From Ophioderma brevispina (lineage: Eukaryota > Echinodermata > Ophiuroidea > Amphilepidida > Ophiodermatidae): DNA of 64,000 nt. Position numbers and translations under genes: made by a program. The stretch lies in the NCBI GenBank assembly GCA_023653785.1, contig JAMKCH010010169.1, positions 1 through 64,000 of the forward strand, given 5' to 3'. Shown here one piece after another: positions 25,501 through 37,529 of this stretch; position 1 is the first letter of the stretch; every line of letters starts with the position of its first letter. A model generated the notes under the pieces. The model searched no databases, had not been told where the DNA came from, and was given only the letters and a program-made list of their open reading frames with translations.

Positions 25501-26268
25501 TTCGTCCATGGTTTCAATGGCAACAAAATCTGCAAATTGATGAAATTTGGCTGAATTCCAAGATGGCGGCCATGATGCTAATGTTTTTCAGGTGCTCACA
25601 TAATAGTCATCAGAAGAAAATCAAGTGGATGACAAGCCATTGACATATTTTGTATGAATGTTAATTGAATAAGGATTATCTTAAGACTCCACAAATTGAG
25701 GACAAAGTTCATATTTGGTTTCGAAATCCACAAAATAGAGGAGTATTGGTCAAAATCAAAAATGGCCGATATGCAATAAATGATCAGGGCCGAACCTGTG
25801 AACGGGGTAGGGCGGCCCTTAGGTGCAGAAAGCTTTGTTTTTTTTTTATGTATTCACATGGAGGGGTATTATATGCAGCGAAGCTTTAATTCACATCTAG
25901 GCAATGGCATGTTTTTGGCAACCTTTTTAAAAAAATTATCCTTTTGGGTTTCAAGTCCCCTTTTCTTTTTCTTTTTTTTTTTGGCGGGGAGGGTTGTTTG
26001 TGGCATTTTACTTCAGCTAGTAAATTGTGTGGCGGTATTAAAGGTTTTGGCCTCAAAATCATGCCTCTTTAACTTTAAAACTTCTAAAATGTGTGTTTCA
26101 TTATAATTCAAAAGAAACTTTGTAATAAGGAGGTATTTAGTACTCATGAGTAGTTCCTCAGCAATAAAGGTAAAGTTTGCCACTTGCCCCTTTAACCTCC
26201 AATTCAAGTCATATTTTGTATTATCATCTATTGTAAAAAGGCTGATTGTTAAGAAGTTCCACCCTTCC
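22516..26268. other. Unassigned DNA, T+G-rich on plus strand in its first kilobase
   Basis: From 22.5 to about 24.0 kb the plus strand is visibly rich in T and G, with few C. Frames at 24630-24848 and 24949-25245 (minus) have no recognisable domain. CAAGATGGCGGC at about 25559-25570 fits a YY1-like site but sits in repeat-like sequence. C11 lies at 22633-22643. Confidence 0.4.
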
Positions 26269-26312
26269 TAACAAGGTAGAGTTTCAACCTCGCCTTTCAA
26301 TCAACCATTTCG

Positions 26313-26602
26313 AGGGTTGACAACCATAATGCACGTAACTCAACTGAAAAGAAATATTAAAGAATTTCTTTAATTCTGCTGTTTTCTAAGATAAAACTTG
26401 TTCTTTTGTGTATTATATAATGTTTTGCCTAAAGTACCATATGCCTCATACTGAGTTTACATTTTGAGTATGAATAGATTTGCTTAGTAAGAAAATATTA
26501 AACATCGCCATTTCTCAAAAGCAGTATTACAAACGCAGAATTAAAAGAATTCTTTAATATTTCCTTTTCAGTTTGAGTTACGTCCTTCTGTTTGTCAACC
26601 CC
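26313..26602. repeat. Inverted repeat with about 70-bp arms
   Basis: The left arm (26313-26380) contains GGGTTGACAA, CGTAACTCAACTGAAAAG and AATATTAAAGAATT. The right arm (26535-26602) is its reverse complement with small indels. The loop is about 155 bp. It is a probable MITE or foldback remnant. Confidence 0.8.
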
Positions 26603-27348
26603 GATTTAACCTTTGTTTGTAATAGTGCAAGTATTTGGCTAAGAAAATTAATGGCTCTTCAAGTAGTCCCTTTGGTGTCCGGATAATGTTTTTCCCACCT
26701 GCTAGGATGACTTGTAATTAACGTAACGTGCTGATTATTCATAGATGCCAGAGAATTTAAACTATTTGATATTAATTCCTCACGTTCATGTGTGAAAGCT
26801 AAGTCATTATGCAAATTTGCCAATTAACATGCATGCTTGATAACTAGTAAATGATTCTAGTATATATTGCCTTAAGAGTAGGACCGCTTCGTAGGACCAG
26901 GGTTTCCACCTAGTTTGTCTAAATTATTGATTATGTTGTACTATAATTGACCTTAAAGCAAGAACCTCGGTGGTATGTTAGTGGGGTGAAAAAATAACCA
27001 GTTTAAACCTGTTAGTATTTTCTCTTAAGAGAGCCCTCGGTAACGTTATACCCACTGGTGTTGACAAATGTCTTATGATTGTTTTAGTTCCTTATTAAAA
27101 CCTCAGGGGGTTTTTTTTTTTTATTTAGGTAATGGGTGAGCCACCCAGGTTCGCTGATATCCATGTGGTCATGTACAAATTATTGCTTCCTGATATCTTT
27201 ATAAATTTCATATTGCTTTGAAATGCAATCCGTTGTTATTCGGCATCTTGTATTAAATAATATCAGATCAGATGCGGCGAAGCAGCAGCCAAACAGCACC
27301 ACTTGTGTAGGTCTTCTTTATTGATAAAGCACTATTATAAAAGCTGAA
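26603..27348. other. Unassigned AT-rich DNA
   Basis: No feature was recognised. Confidence 0.4.
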
Positions 27349-27353
27349 TATTA

Positions 27354-27617
27354 TACTCTCCGCCTAAAAATCCGAACGATATAAATTACTGTATTAAAAA
27401 GGTATGTAGATATGTAGGTGAATTATAATATAAATGCCAGGAGCGTTTCGCGTTCCATTGTTTGCTTTTATGGACCTGTGTCCGTAATGCATTGAAAACG
27501 AAGCATGATGTGGAAGTTTGAGAGATTTATCCAGCTGGCTTGGCGCGTTCATTTGAAAGCACGTTTGAGCACGATGATGGCATTTCAACATCGTTCGGAT
27601 TTTTTAGGCGGGGAGTA
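27354..27617. mobile_element. 264-bp MITE with 27-bp terminal inverted repeats
   Basis: The left end TACTCTCCGCCTAAAAATCC continues with GAACGAT. The right end is its complement with one substitution and one extra A. TATTA occurs directly outside both ends (27349-27353 and 27618-27622), either a 5-bp target duplication or a TA site with chance extension. The interior has no conserved frame. Confidence 0.85.
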
Positions 27618-27622
27618 TATTA

Positions 27623-28942
27623 AAACGGCTGATTTAGAGATTTCAAAATATAATTTGGTGTGTAGTACTTGAAAAACGTCCTTGAACTAAAGATAGTTGC
27701 CTACAATGCTAATTCAAAGTAAGTGATGAATCAGACTTTCCGTTTTCCGTTTTCATGCAGTAAACATTTATACACAGGTATAATCAGTGACATAGGATAC
27801 CGTGGATACATAACAAATAATTCAGATCCGTAATTGGTTTCTATAAACCAAAGACTTCAATATGAGTTATTTCACACAGTGTTAGTATATGGACAAGCAT
27901 TATGTACAAAAACGCAATTTGTTTGAAATTGCTGGGTCTCATCGAGGAAATCTCTGAGTCAGCCTTTAACAAATGTGCAGAAATGGTTTAACAGTAAGTG
28001 CCCAAGCAGCTAACTTTATGCCCTGGGTGCTTATCGAAGCAAATACTGTATTTATACTCTATTTATCATCAAAACAAAAAAAAATCAGGGGAAAAATTTA
28101 AGTGACAGGAGGAGATTTTTTTGAGGATACAAATTTCTCTCAAAAGTTTATTGGACAAACAAGTACAAAAGAAAACTACAAAACTGTTTTGAACTGGCCT
28201 GATATCGTAATCATCCCTATAGAAAAACCATGTTTGAATTTCTGTCACGCACGACAGAAATTACTAAACATCATCTCATACACAAAGATGGCGTATTGGC
28301 TTATTCACTTCGGTGTGATCTAATGCATGATGGTAAGCATTCCAAATATGAAAAAAAAACAGGGTTGAAAATAATTGGGGCGATTTCTGGAAATGTCCTC
28401 ATGTCTCTTTAAGGAAAAGCCTATAGGAACCAGTTACTATAGAGAAAGATGTTTGGGGTCCATGCAGGGCCATACGCAAGATTTGGGGTGCAGGACTTTC
28501 AAAAGGGGGGACCCCTTAAAGGGACAAGCAACAAGTAGCGACAGTCACCTTCAAACTTGAGATTGAATATGGTTTAGAAGTTCCAAACACAAAATACAGG
28601 TAGCTTGATACTATGCTAATCTAGACTAAGGTGTATCATGCTCATGGGATGATAAAATAAGGTTACTTAGTTCTGGACGAAGAAATTGAAAAAACTCCGA
28701 ACATTTATAACCCATAACTTCATCAACTCAGATCATCAGCAGTAGATAGCATGTGCAACCACACTGTAGTGCACGTACACATGATATTATTACACCTCAT
28801 GAATATTCATGAACATAATCATGCTATTTCATTGGCTTATTCCTATTATGCGAGCTATTTCCTGAGGGAATAGATTGCAACAGTTTCTCCTACAACACGT
28901 CCCCACAGAGTCACAGTAAGGTGTATAAAACAGATAATACAT
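27623..28942. other. Unassigned DNA
   Basis: CAGGGCCATACGCAAG and GGGGTGCAGGA near 28467-28495 match 18176-18210. No gene was recognised. Confidence 0.4.
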
Positions 28943-29092
28943 GGGTTATATCGGGAAATAGGGCACACTATTTTCCCTTCGTACTGGCTCTCAAAAATCT
29001 TCACTCAGGCCCTTAACCTCACCTTCGGTTCGGGTGATAGGCCCTAGCCAGTACCTCGGGGGAAAAATAGTGTGCCCTATTTCCCTCTAACC
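28943..29092. mobile_element. 150-bp hairpin MITE
   Basis: The ends GGTTA..GGGAAATAGGGCACACTATT and GTACTGGCT pair with their complements AGCCAGTAC and AATAGTGTGCCCTATTTCCC, giving arms of about 45 bp. A second small hairpin, CTCACCTTCGG...CGGGTGA, sits in the loop. The whole unit would fold as a long stem. Confidence 0.85.
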
Positions 29093-29119
29093 ATGTAGAT
29101 TTGTATACTGTCTGGCAGA

Positions 29120-30462
29120 ATCACCCATGTCAGATTTTGGTCCAGAACTTCCTTTTACGAAATGGAGACCACCGGGGCATCAGGATTTTGTAAAAGTACA
29201 CTATCATAATTGTTTCATGACCATTTTGAAGACTGGAATTTCAAAAATGGCCCCGACAGGGGTTATTTTCGGCTCAATTTTCATCGTGAATTTTTTTGGT
29301 TTTTTTCGGTGTATTTTTCGGCTGTACAGTGTGGTACAAAATTACATAACATATACCATGATTGTTTTCACAAACCTTGTAGTCCGATCGTGCTTAGAAA
29401 AATAATAATTTAAGATTTTGTCGGTCAACTCGGTTGCTTTTCGCACTGTGTTTACGTTCTAAAGCTCCACTTCCGGTATCTTTAAATTCCCGGTTCGCGC
29501 ATGCGCGTTTGTTCCTAGTTAAATCCGGTGTGAAAAGTAATCATAGTCCGGCAGGTATCATTGTACGGGCTCCATAGACGACAAACGGAATAAAGGCGTG
29601 AAACTAATGTGCGTGAAGAGTCAACTGAATCGATTGCCCTATTGTTCACCATTGAAGTCGGACTGTGAGCCCGGACTCGGAGGACCATATCTCCTGCCAC
29701 ACCGGTATAGACGTCCCCGGTATAGACAGCCGTATTCCATTTGCATGCAACGTAAGATGAGATCTCATGGTCAGAATTTCTCCGCGACGAAATAAATTTC
29801 ACCGCGGTAAAATTAATTTCAGCAGGGCAAAATCAAGTGACTTCGATGCAATTGGCCAGGTCAATTTCACCGCGGTGAAATCTAGAATTTCGCCGCGCCA
29901 AAATTCAGAATTTCAGCGTGGAAAAATTAATTTCATCGCGGTGAAATTCAGAATTTCAGCTCGGCAAAATTAATTTTCAAACTTTGAGCGTGTCTTTCTA
30001 TTGGTCAGAGTGTGCAATACACTATTTGATTGGTTTGCAATTTCTGCGCGGCGAAATTAATTTTGGCGCGGGGAAATTCATTTCAGTGTGGTAAAATTAA
30101 TTTCAGCGGGGCAAAATTAAGCGACTTCTGATGCAGATGGCCAGGTCAATTTCACCGCGGTGAAATTCAGAATTTCGCCGTGCCAAAATTCATACTTTCA
30201 GCGTGGAAAAATTTATTTTACCGCGGTGAAATTCAGAATTTCAGCTCGGCAAAATTAATTTTCAAACTGTAAGTGTGTCTTTTTATTGGTTACAACACAC
30301 AATGCACTTTTTTATTGGTTGAGAATTTCGCCACGCCGAAATGAATTTTGGCGCGGTGAAATTATTTTCTGCGCAGTGAAATTAATTTCGGCGAGGTGAA
30401 ATTAATTTCAGCGCGGAGAAATTGAGCTAGTTATGACTGTAATGGCCAATGATAGTTTGGAA
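29120..30462 (-). mobile_element. Interspersed element with CGCG-palindrome ladder, right copy
   Basis: This is the inverted copy of the element at 9455-11722. The stretch 29121-29526 aligns with 11254-11722, sharing blocks such as GCATCAGGATTTTGTAAAAG, ATTATCATAATTG-like words and CCGGTTCGCGC. The stretch 29775-30462 holds the palindrome ladder and ends at GAAATTGAGCTAGTTATGAC. The middle is only about 250 bp, against about 1.2 kb in the left copy. No coding capacity was recognised. Confidence 0.75.
29775..30432. repeat. Second ladder of CGCG-centred palindromes
   Basis: More than twenty variants of AATTTCACCGCGGTGAAATT occur. Perfect or near-perfect copies lie at 29863-29881 and 30149-30168. 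A super-unit of about 285 bp, starting GCAAAAT...GCGACTTC and GGCCAGGTCAATTTCACCGC, is present twice. ATTGG boxes lie between the groups. Confidence 0.88.
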
Positions 30463-31088
30463 GATTCGTGACGATATGACTGATCAAAGTATAGGAGGCG
30501 ACAAAAAAAAATCCTGAAAAGCATTTTGTCCTATACTTTACATATTATTAGTTTCAACCAGTGATAATTAACAATATTTTTCAAAAAATTATTATAGGCT
30601 GTGGGTTGTGTTTCTTGTTAAAATTTTGTATTGAATTATTAAATAAAATGATATAGTTTAAATGTAGCTCACTTTTAACATACTGTGATACATTTCTTAT
30701 GTATTTCTTTATTTTCTCACCCTGCTATATTTAACAAAATTATTTTAAAATTTAATAATAAAGTAATTAATGCATCTTTTTCAACCAAATTTTGATTAAA
30801 AATTATGATAATTACTACTTCACATAAAAAATGCAAAACAATTACATAATTCGTTTAAATAGCGCCCTCAACGTAGCACAAACTTTAAAGGCCTATATCT
30901 CAGTTCGTAAAAAAGCGCAAACTAGCAATTTTCGAATAAACGTAACTAGAAAACGAAAAATGATATAGGAATGAAATTTGGCACAGATGTTAAGAAGACT
31001 GAGCTCTAGAAAACCATGTCTTCCGATTTTTGAATTTCCCCTTCGTTTTTAAGTTATTTAGTAAAAAGTGCTTATTGGCTGGCTCCCG
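30463..31088. other. Unassigned AT-rich DNA
   Basis: No gene or repeat was recognised upstream of the X-box pair. Confidence 0.4.
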
Positions 31089-31102
31089 GTTGCCATGGCA
31101 AC
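31089..31102. promoter_or_regulatory. X-box-like palindrome (RFX motif), copy 1
   Basis: GTTGCCATGGCAAC is a perfect 14-bp palindrome and an exact match to the RFX X-box consensus. An ATTGG box (31073-31077) lies just upstream. Binding is inferred from the motif only, and the site could belong to a repeat. Confidence 0.5.
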
Positions 31103-31234
31103 CAATTCAAAAATCTGAGAACACAGTTTCCTCCGGAATGTCCCAGCGAACATTCTCCCCAAACCCATTAATGTATGTCAAACAGTGTTTGAATTACGTT
31201 TGTTAAAAAATTAGCCAATCACAGGCCTAGCAAG

Positions 31235-31248
31235 GTTACCATGGCAAC
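31235..31248. promoter_or_regulatory. X-box-like motif (RFX), copy 2
   Basis: GTTACCATGGCAAC fits the RFX X-box consensus and lies 133 bp after the first. GCCAATC (CCAAT box) lies about 15 bp upstream. The X-box/CCAAT pairing resembles RFX/NF-Y modules, but no gene start was found nearby. Confidence 0.5.
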
Positions 31249-34182
31249 AAAGGTGAAAATTAATACCGATTTTGAAAGTTCAGGTCAAGGCCTACATGAT
31301 GGTATATGATACGTAGGCCCTATAGGTGACATTTTAAGAAATATCTGAAATCGCTCCTCGAAATTTCCAGAAATAACGGGAAAACCGCCCCTTAAAGGAT
31401 TGAAATAAGGAATAGTTTGCCTTATCGGTTATGCTTAGTTTTCACGTTATCCAACAAAATAGGTCACAGGTCAATAGAATCCAATAGCTAGCTGCCAATA
31501 ACTGTTGACTTTATTCGCCATTTTGGTTAATAACCAAACACTTATGATAGTCAAAACTATTCCTATATTTCATTCTATGAGCTGAACCAACAACTTGAAC
31601 CATGTTTTACAAAAATTGGAGCGACTTAATTTTTGACCCCTGTACAAACCAAAATTGGCTTTTGTCACCATTTTTACAGTTTTTACCCCATAATTCCAAA
31701 CTATAGGCCATAGGTAGTATAAACTATACCTTTTTGGAACCCTTGTAACCAGACAAACATCATGGTGTGCTTTTCAACACAATCGGAACATTTTAAATTT
31801 TTTACCCCTGTGTAACCTTGAACTCCAAGCTGGGGGCATGTGGCAAGTGCTTCCATCAATTTTTTTAATTATCAATGCATAACGTACTTGTGTACTAAAA
31901 TTGGAAGTTTTATTTCGAGCATCGAAAGTAAACTAATTTATCCCTGCCAAATAAATGGTTGAATCCAATTTCTATGCTGCTAGGCATTTGTTTATGTTAC
32001 GGGCCGTCTGAACCAATCACAGCGAAGGTTTATTGGTTCTTTTGTTCTCCCGTCGTCCATTCACGCTCGGCGTTGGTTAGGCTTAGCCGCCATTTTAAAA
32101 GATTTTGCTTCACTCTCTGTCACGGCGTCGAAGGGAAAGGATCGTGCATATTTTCTTTCCCACCCACCTCTCCCAACTAATTTTGTAATTTTGGCAATTT
32201 CTATCATTTGTTTAAAAAAAAATAAAACCTGTGCGCTTAATATGATTGATTGTTCAAAATGTTTTGGTATAAAATGCTTATTATCTAGCGTTGATATTTC
32301 ATGTAAGTCAATTAGTAAGGCATTTCAATATATTTACTTTTAGTGGGACCCATTAAAGAATTTTGTTTAAAGCTGTTTAATGTGGTGGTATGTTATATTT
32401 TCTTTAAATTCATTACAAATGTTTAAAATATTTATAAATAATTGATGTATAATATAATAAATATATTACAATGCTTTCCATGTAGTCGCCTGCAAGAAAT
32501 GCTTCGGCCAGCGCTCGGAGCAGATGTATGAATGCGCAACAAATTAAGGTTTCAGCCATTTAATCATTTGTTCATCCTCTCATATTTCTTGCTTACACCT
32601 TTTGGCTTCGCAGGTTTTCCACCGAGTGGAGTTCATGCTTTGGAGTTGAACACTTCAATATCTTGCGTGCGTGATTATTTTGTGCGTTGTAAGTCCGCGG
32701 CAAACCTCCTCTTGCTCTATACAGTTTTGACTTCCAGGTAGTCGTCAGGGAGATCTTGGGGTTATAGCACTCCAAGGGAAAAATTGTTAGGCATCACTTT
32801 TCATTAAATCCATCATTGTGCTAGCATTTTGAACATTCGCTATGTTCACACATATGGCTGAATCCTTGCGTTGTTGACCAATGACCAATTGGGTCAGATT
32901 TAAGTGACAAATAAAATGATCCTTTCAGACGACAGTGAAGCACAATCCTTCTTGTTCTGCCTTTTTATTATTTGTCTGGGATAATTCACAGTTTTATCAA
33001 GCTTTGCACACTCACATGAGATCCGTGCACTACACTCCCCCACTATAACACCTGACACCGAGTTGTTTTTCCCAAGATACATTCTCAAAATGTTGACCGC
33101 ATTTTAGTGCTACATCTCGTGGTATATTCTCTTCTTTTTTAATGTAGGATTCTTCTTCCTAGTGTAATACAACCACGGTGTTTTGTCGTCAGTGTGTACC
33201 ACTGACCTCCGTCAAAACGGACACAGTATTCTGCTTGTGCTGTTTAGTTGCTATGCACATTCCATTAGGCCAAAAAAAAAGAAGTTTGTCTCTGGACCTT
33301 TTGACAAAAAGCAAAGTGCCACGCTTTTTTTTTTTTTAGAAAAAAGGCTATGTTCTATGCGATTTTTTTGGCATGCCCTGCTGCCTCTGTACCAAAATTT
33401 TTAATCACAATCCGGGTGTGCCAACCCGGTCTCCCATACTCATCCCGCACTTGGCGAGAACAGGTCTGCCTTGAAGATAAAAGGGCTCGATTGCCTGGAA
33501 AAAATCATTGCCGCTACTTCCATCAAGGAGCAACGTGGCCAAATTCTGTAGCAATGCCGTTTCGGAGCATCGGTGCAGGGCCCAATTTCTGATCACTTCG
33601 CCGCCTTTCTTTATGATTCGCACGCGTACAATCATGATTTTTTTAAAGAAATTCAAAAACAAAGATCAAAAATACTCTGTTTTTGTTTTCCTTTTCGAAA
33701 TCACACGCTGCTTGTCTAGACTCAGTTCCAGTTCCTATATTTTAAAATATAGGGACTGGAAAAAGGCCCATAGATGTCTGTGGCGAAATTGACTTTGGAA
33801 TAAAAAAATCAAAATTATCAAGTTTGGGATCCTGATTTCATCATTAATGTATTTGTACTTATTAAAAACATACTCGATTGAAACAAAATCAAGAATCGAA
33901 TGCCAGCGAAACATCAAAAAATGCCAGCGCAACATCAAAATGTTGCAGTATTCTGCACCTTTGGAAGGGTGAGAGAAAGCACTTCATTATTCCGAACAAA
34001 AACACAAATTACAGTTTTAAAGGCACCATTAGCAAGAGAAACAACTCACCATCACTGCTGAATAGTATGTTTTAATTAAATTTTAAATACAACTGTACAA
34101 TTTAACTTACTTTCTAAAATTTAGAATTTCCTCACCAAATTCCCCTAGTGTTACGGAACTGTGATACCTGTCTAATGCTTGT
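31249..34182. other. Unassigned DNA
   Basis: GCCGCCATTTTAAA (about 32088-32101) resembles a reverse YY1 promoter element, but no adjacent coding exon is recognisable. Several 60-90-codon frames on both strands between 32.5 and 33.8 kb lack domains. Confidence 0.4.
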
Positions 34183-34648
34183 GGGCGCACAACACTAAAT
34201 CGCTCCACGTTTTGTGTAATGTTGGGTAGTTCCGGTAAAACATAAGACCGGCTGTAAGCAAATTGGTGCGGCATGGTACGAAGACATCGTTGATTCTTAA
34301 ATGTTAATATGAAATTGAATAGTGTAGACAATGATCAATACTTGGAATATCGGAAAATAAAGAAATTTGAATCTGGCAAGAAAATAGGCCTTCGAAAGTA
34401 CCTCGTGCTCGGATGCCGCAATGAGTCTTACGCGTCGTGTTGAAAAAGTGGTGGCACTGTTCACGTGCCCGTATCTCAAAATCTATCCTGTATCGGTATC
34501 AAATGACCGAGATTTTTACAAATTTCCATTTTTATTTGATATAGAATTTTTTTCAAAATCTCAAATATTATGTCACGTGGGGTCGAAAAACGAACTTATA
34601 TTAAGCCATTTTAAGGTGTATTTCAATGGGAGGATTATTTGGTGGTGA
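34183..34648 (+). mobile_element. TIR element A (subtype 1) of six-copy array
   Basis: Starts GGGCGCACAACACTAAATC and ends GGAGGATTATTTGGTGGTG, the expected inverted end. It is fused directly to the next copy. It shares GTAGTTCCGGTAAAACAT and a TAAGCAAATTGGTG block with element B. Confidence 0.85.
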
Positions 34649-35122
34649 GAGCACACCACTAAATCACTCCGCATTTTGTGTAATGGTGGGTAGTTCCGGT
34701 AAAAACATACCGTTGATTGTAAGCAAATTGGTGTGGCATGGTGCGTAGATATTGTTGATTATCAAATGTTAATATTTAAATGAATAGTGCAGACAATGTT
34801 CTATACTTGATATATCAGAAAATAAATAAATCTGAATCTACAAATAAATTAGGCCTTCGGAAGTACTCCGTGCTCGGATACGGCTATGGGTTTTACGTGT
34901 CGGGTGGAAAAAGTGGTGGCGCTATTCACAAGCCTGTATCTCGAATTCTATCCTGTATCGGTATCAAATTACCATGATTTTTAAAAATTTTCATCTTTTT
35001 TTTGATATAGAAATTATCTTCAAAACATCAAATATGATGTCACGTGGGGTTGAAATTTGAACTTATTTCAAGTCATTTTTAGCGTGTATTTCAATGGGAG
35101 CGTTATTTGGTGGTGTGCACCC
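34649..35122 (+). mobile_element. TIR element B (subtype 1)
   Basis: Begins GAGCACACCACTAAATCACT and ends GGTGGTGTGCACCC. Internally it matches element A (CATGGTGCGTAGATATTGTT). It is separated from element C by TTGT. Confidence 0.88.
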
Positions 35123-35126
35123 TTGT

Positions 35127-35595
35127 GGGCGCACAACACTAAATCACTCCACGTTTGGGGGAATGGTAGGTAGTTCCGGTAAAATAACAAAACATGTTTG
35201 AGATATTTTGCAGTCCTTTGGGGACCTGTTCCTAGTGAGGGTGGTTTATTATAATGAAAGTGAAAGAGTATAGCTTGAGCATCGCTGAGATTATCACAAA
35301 ATTTGGAAACTTCGATGTCTGTTTAAAACTAGGCCCTCGACTTCCGGCCCTGGTCGAAAGGGATGGCGTACACGTCGGCTCAAAATAGTGGTGGCGCTGT
35401 TCATATGCCCTTTTCTTAAAATCTGTACTAGAATTGTATCAAAAAATGAAACTTATTTGAAAGTATTAGTTGTGATCTACAGGGAAATGAATTCATAACA
35501 TTCAAAATATTGTCACGCGGGGTGCAAATCAAGCAGGCGCGATGTGGTATTTTTACGTGTATTTCAATGGAGTGATTATTTAGTGGTGTGCGCCC
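35127..35595 (+). mobile_element. TIR element C (subtype 2)
   Basis: Starts GGGCGCACAACACTAAATCA and ends GTGATTATTTAGTGGTGTGCGCCC-like sequence, giving inverted ends of about 25 bp. The interior differs from A/B near the start (AAAACATGTTTGAGATATTT, CAGTCCTTTGGGGACC). It converges with them in the second half (TGTCACGCGGGGT, GTGTATTTCAATGG). Confidence 0.92.
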
Positions 35596-36612
35596 TTCTA
35601 AACCCTATACGGGACTGTCAATTTTCACTATTATAAATCGATTTCGAGTCTCCAAAGACCTCAGATTTATTTAATTTTGTGAGATTTTACATTAGACATC
35701 TATATTTGACCAAATCTCATTTGAAAAAATCCATTGTTTAACGATTTAACAAAGGAAATCGCTTGAAGACAAGGTGGTCATGAAAATGGTCGATTTATGC
35801 CGCGTTTTGGCTATGGACTGCAATTTGTCTCAAATCCTGATTGAGATACGGATTGTTGACACCTCGCGAAATCAAATAAGTACATTGAAATTTAATGTAA
35901 TGGCGTGGTGTGTGTTTATGACTAAAGAGGCTAATTGAATAGCTAATTATCAAGTCCACGTCGCTTTGTTTCTTGTTTTAAGGGAAGCGGGATGTCAAAA
36001 CCGCGTTTCCCTTCACTTTTTGACCAAAAAAGCGTGCGTCGGGTTTTAAGATTGTAATTTAATACTACACCCAAATCCCTAGAGGTATTTTCAAGAAAAA
36101 AACAACATTGTAGGCTTTCTTGACTTTAGATGAAATATGTTAAGAAGAAAGAAGTGGAAAAAGAGCACATCAAAGATGCGGAAATGACTAGTTTCCCACC
36201 CCTACCCCCTTATTATTTGCACGGCTTCCTGGCATACATGCGATATGTGGACAGCCAATGCGGGGAGGGGGGGGGGGGTCAGTGAAATAAGCATATCCAT
36301 TACTTAGTGATATGTTCAATGTATTATTTACATTTCTGGAAGATACTTCAAAGATGTTTGAATCTCACAAATCATACTTAGTTCCACAAAAAACATGTTT
36401 TAACAGCTGCATTTCTTTGGGTAAACGCAGTAAAGAGCGCCAAAATGCACAAAAATGGGATATTTTAGAATATATATCAATTTACTTAGAGACCCATAAC
36501 TCCCGTTTCGTGTGTCGTGGGGAAGCAAAAAATGACACTTTTTCTTTAAAAGGTCCATATTTGTCAAAAATCAAGAAAAAAATCAAAAACAATGTTATTA
36601 AGTGTGTTGGAA
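35596..36612 (+). repeat. 1.0-kb spacer, copy 1
   Basis: Begins TTCTAAACCCTATACGGGA and is present again at 37530-38551. It has no recognisable gene; a G12 run lies at 36267-36278. Confidence 0.9.
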
Positions 36613-37071
36613 GGGCGCACAACACTAAATCACTCCACGTTTGGGGGGAATGGTAGGTAGTTCCGGTACATAACAAAACATGTGAGATATTTTGCAGGCC
36701 TTTGGGGACCTGTCTAGTGAGGGGGTTATATAATGAAAGTGAAAGAGATAGCTGAGCATCGCTGAGATTATCACAAAAATTTGGAAATTCGATTCTGTGT
36801 AGAGACTAGTCTCTCGACTGCAGCCCCTGGTCGAAGCAATCAGTGGGCGTACACGTCGGCTCAAAATAGTGGTGCGCGTTCATATGCCCTTTCTTAAAAA
36901 TTCTGTATAGAAATGTATCAAAAATGAATTATTTGACAAGTATTAGTTGTGATCTACAGGGAAATGAATTCCATAACATGCATTAATAATGCACGCGGGG
37001 TGCAAATCAGCGGGCGCGATGTGGTACTTACGTGTATTTCAATGGAGACGATTATTAGTGGGTGTGCGCCC
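36613..37071 (+). mobile_element. TIR element D (subtype 2)
   Basis: Same ends as element C. Many one-base gaps relative to C and E. The junction with E reads GTGTGCGCCC-TTGT-GGGCG, the same TTGT link as between B and C. Confidence 0.9.
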
Positions 37072-37075
37072 TTGT

Positions 37076-37529
37076 GGGCGAACACACACTAAATCACTCC
37101 ACGTTGGGGATGGTAGGTAGTTCTGGTAACATGACAAAACATGTGAGATATTTGCAGTCCTTTGGGGACCGGATCTAGGAGGGTGTTTATATTAAATAAA
37201 AGTGAAAGAGTATAGCTTGCCCATCGCTGAGATTTCACAAAATTTGGAATACTTCGATTCTTAGAAACTAGGCCCTCGAACTTCGGCCCTGGTCGAAAGC
37301 GGCTATGAGGCGTACGCGTCGGCTCAAAATAGTTGGCGGCGCTGTTATTGCCTTTTCTTAAAATCTATACTAGAATGATATCAAAAAATAAACTTATTCG
37401 AAGTTTTAGTTGTGACTATAGGAAAGAATTCATAATATTCAAAATTTTGTCACGCGGGGTGCAAGTCAGCGGGCGCGATGTGGTATTTTTACGTGTATTT
37501 CAATGGAGCGATTATTGTGGGGTGCTCCC
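37076..37529 (+). mobile_element. TIR element E (subtype 2)
   Basis: Starts GGGCGAACACACACTAAATC and ends at GGTGCTCCC. It is followed by the second copy of the 1-kb spacer, so E plus spacer repeats C plus spacer. Confidence 0.88.

Noticed and set aside
32088..32101. GCCGCCATTTTAAA as a YY1-type promoter
   Set aside because: No coding exon or CpG-rich context follows; the motif alone is weak evidence.
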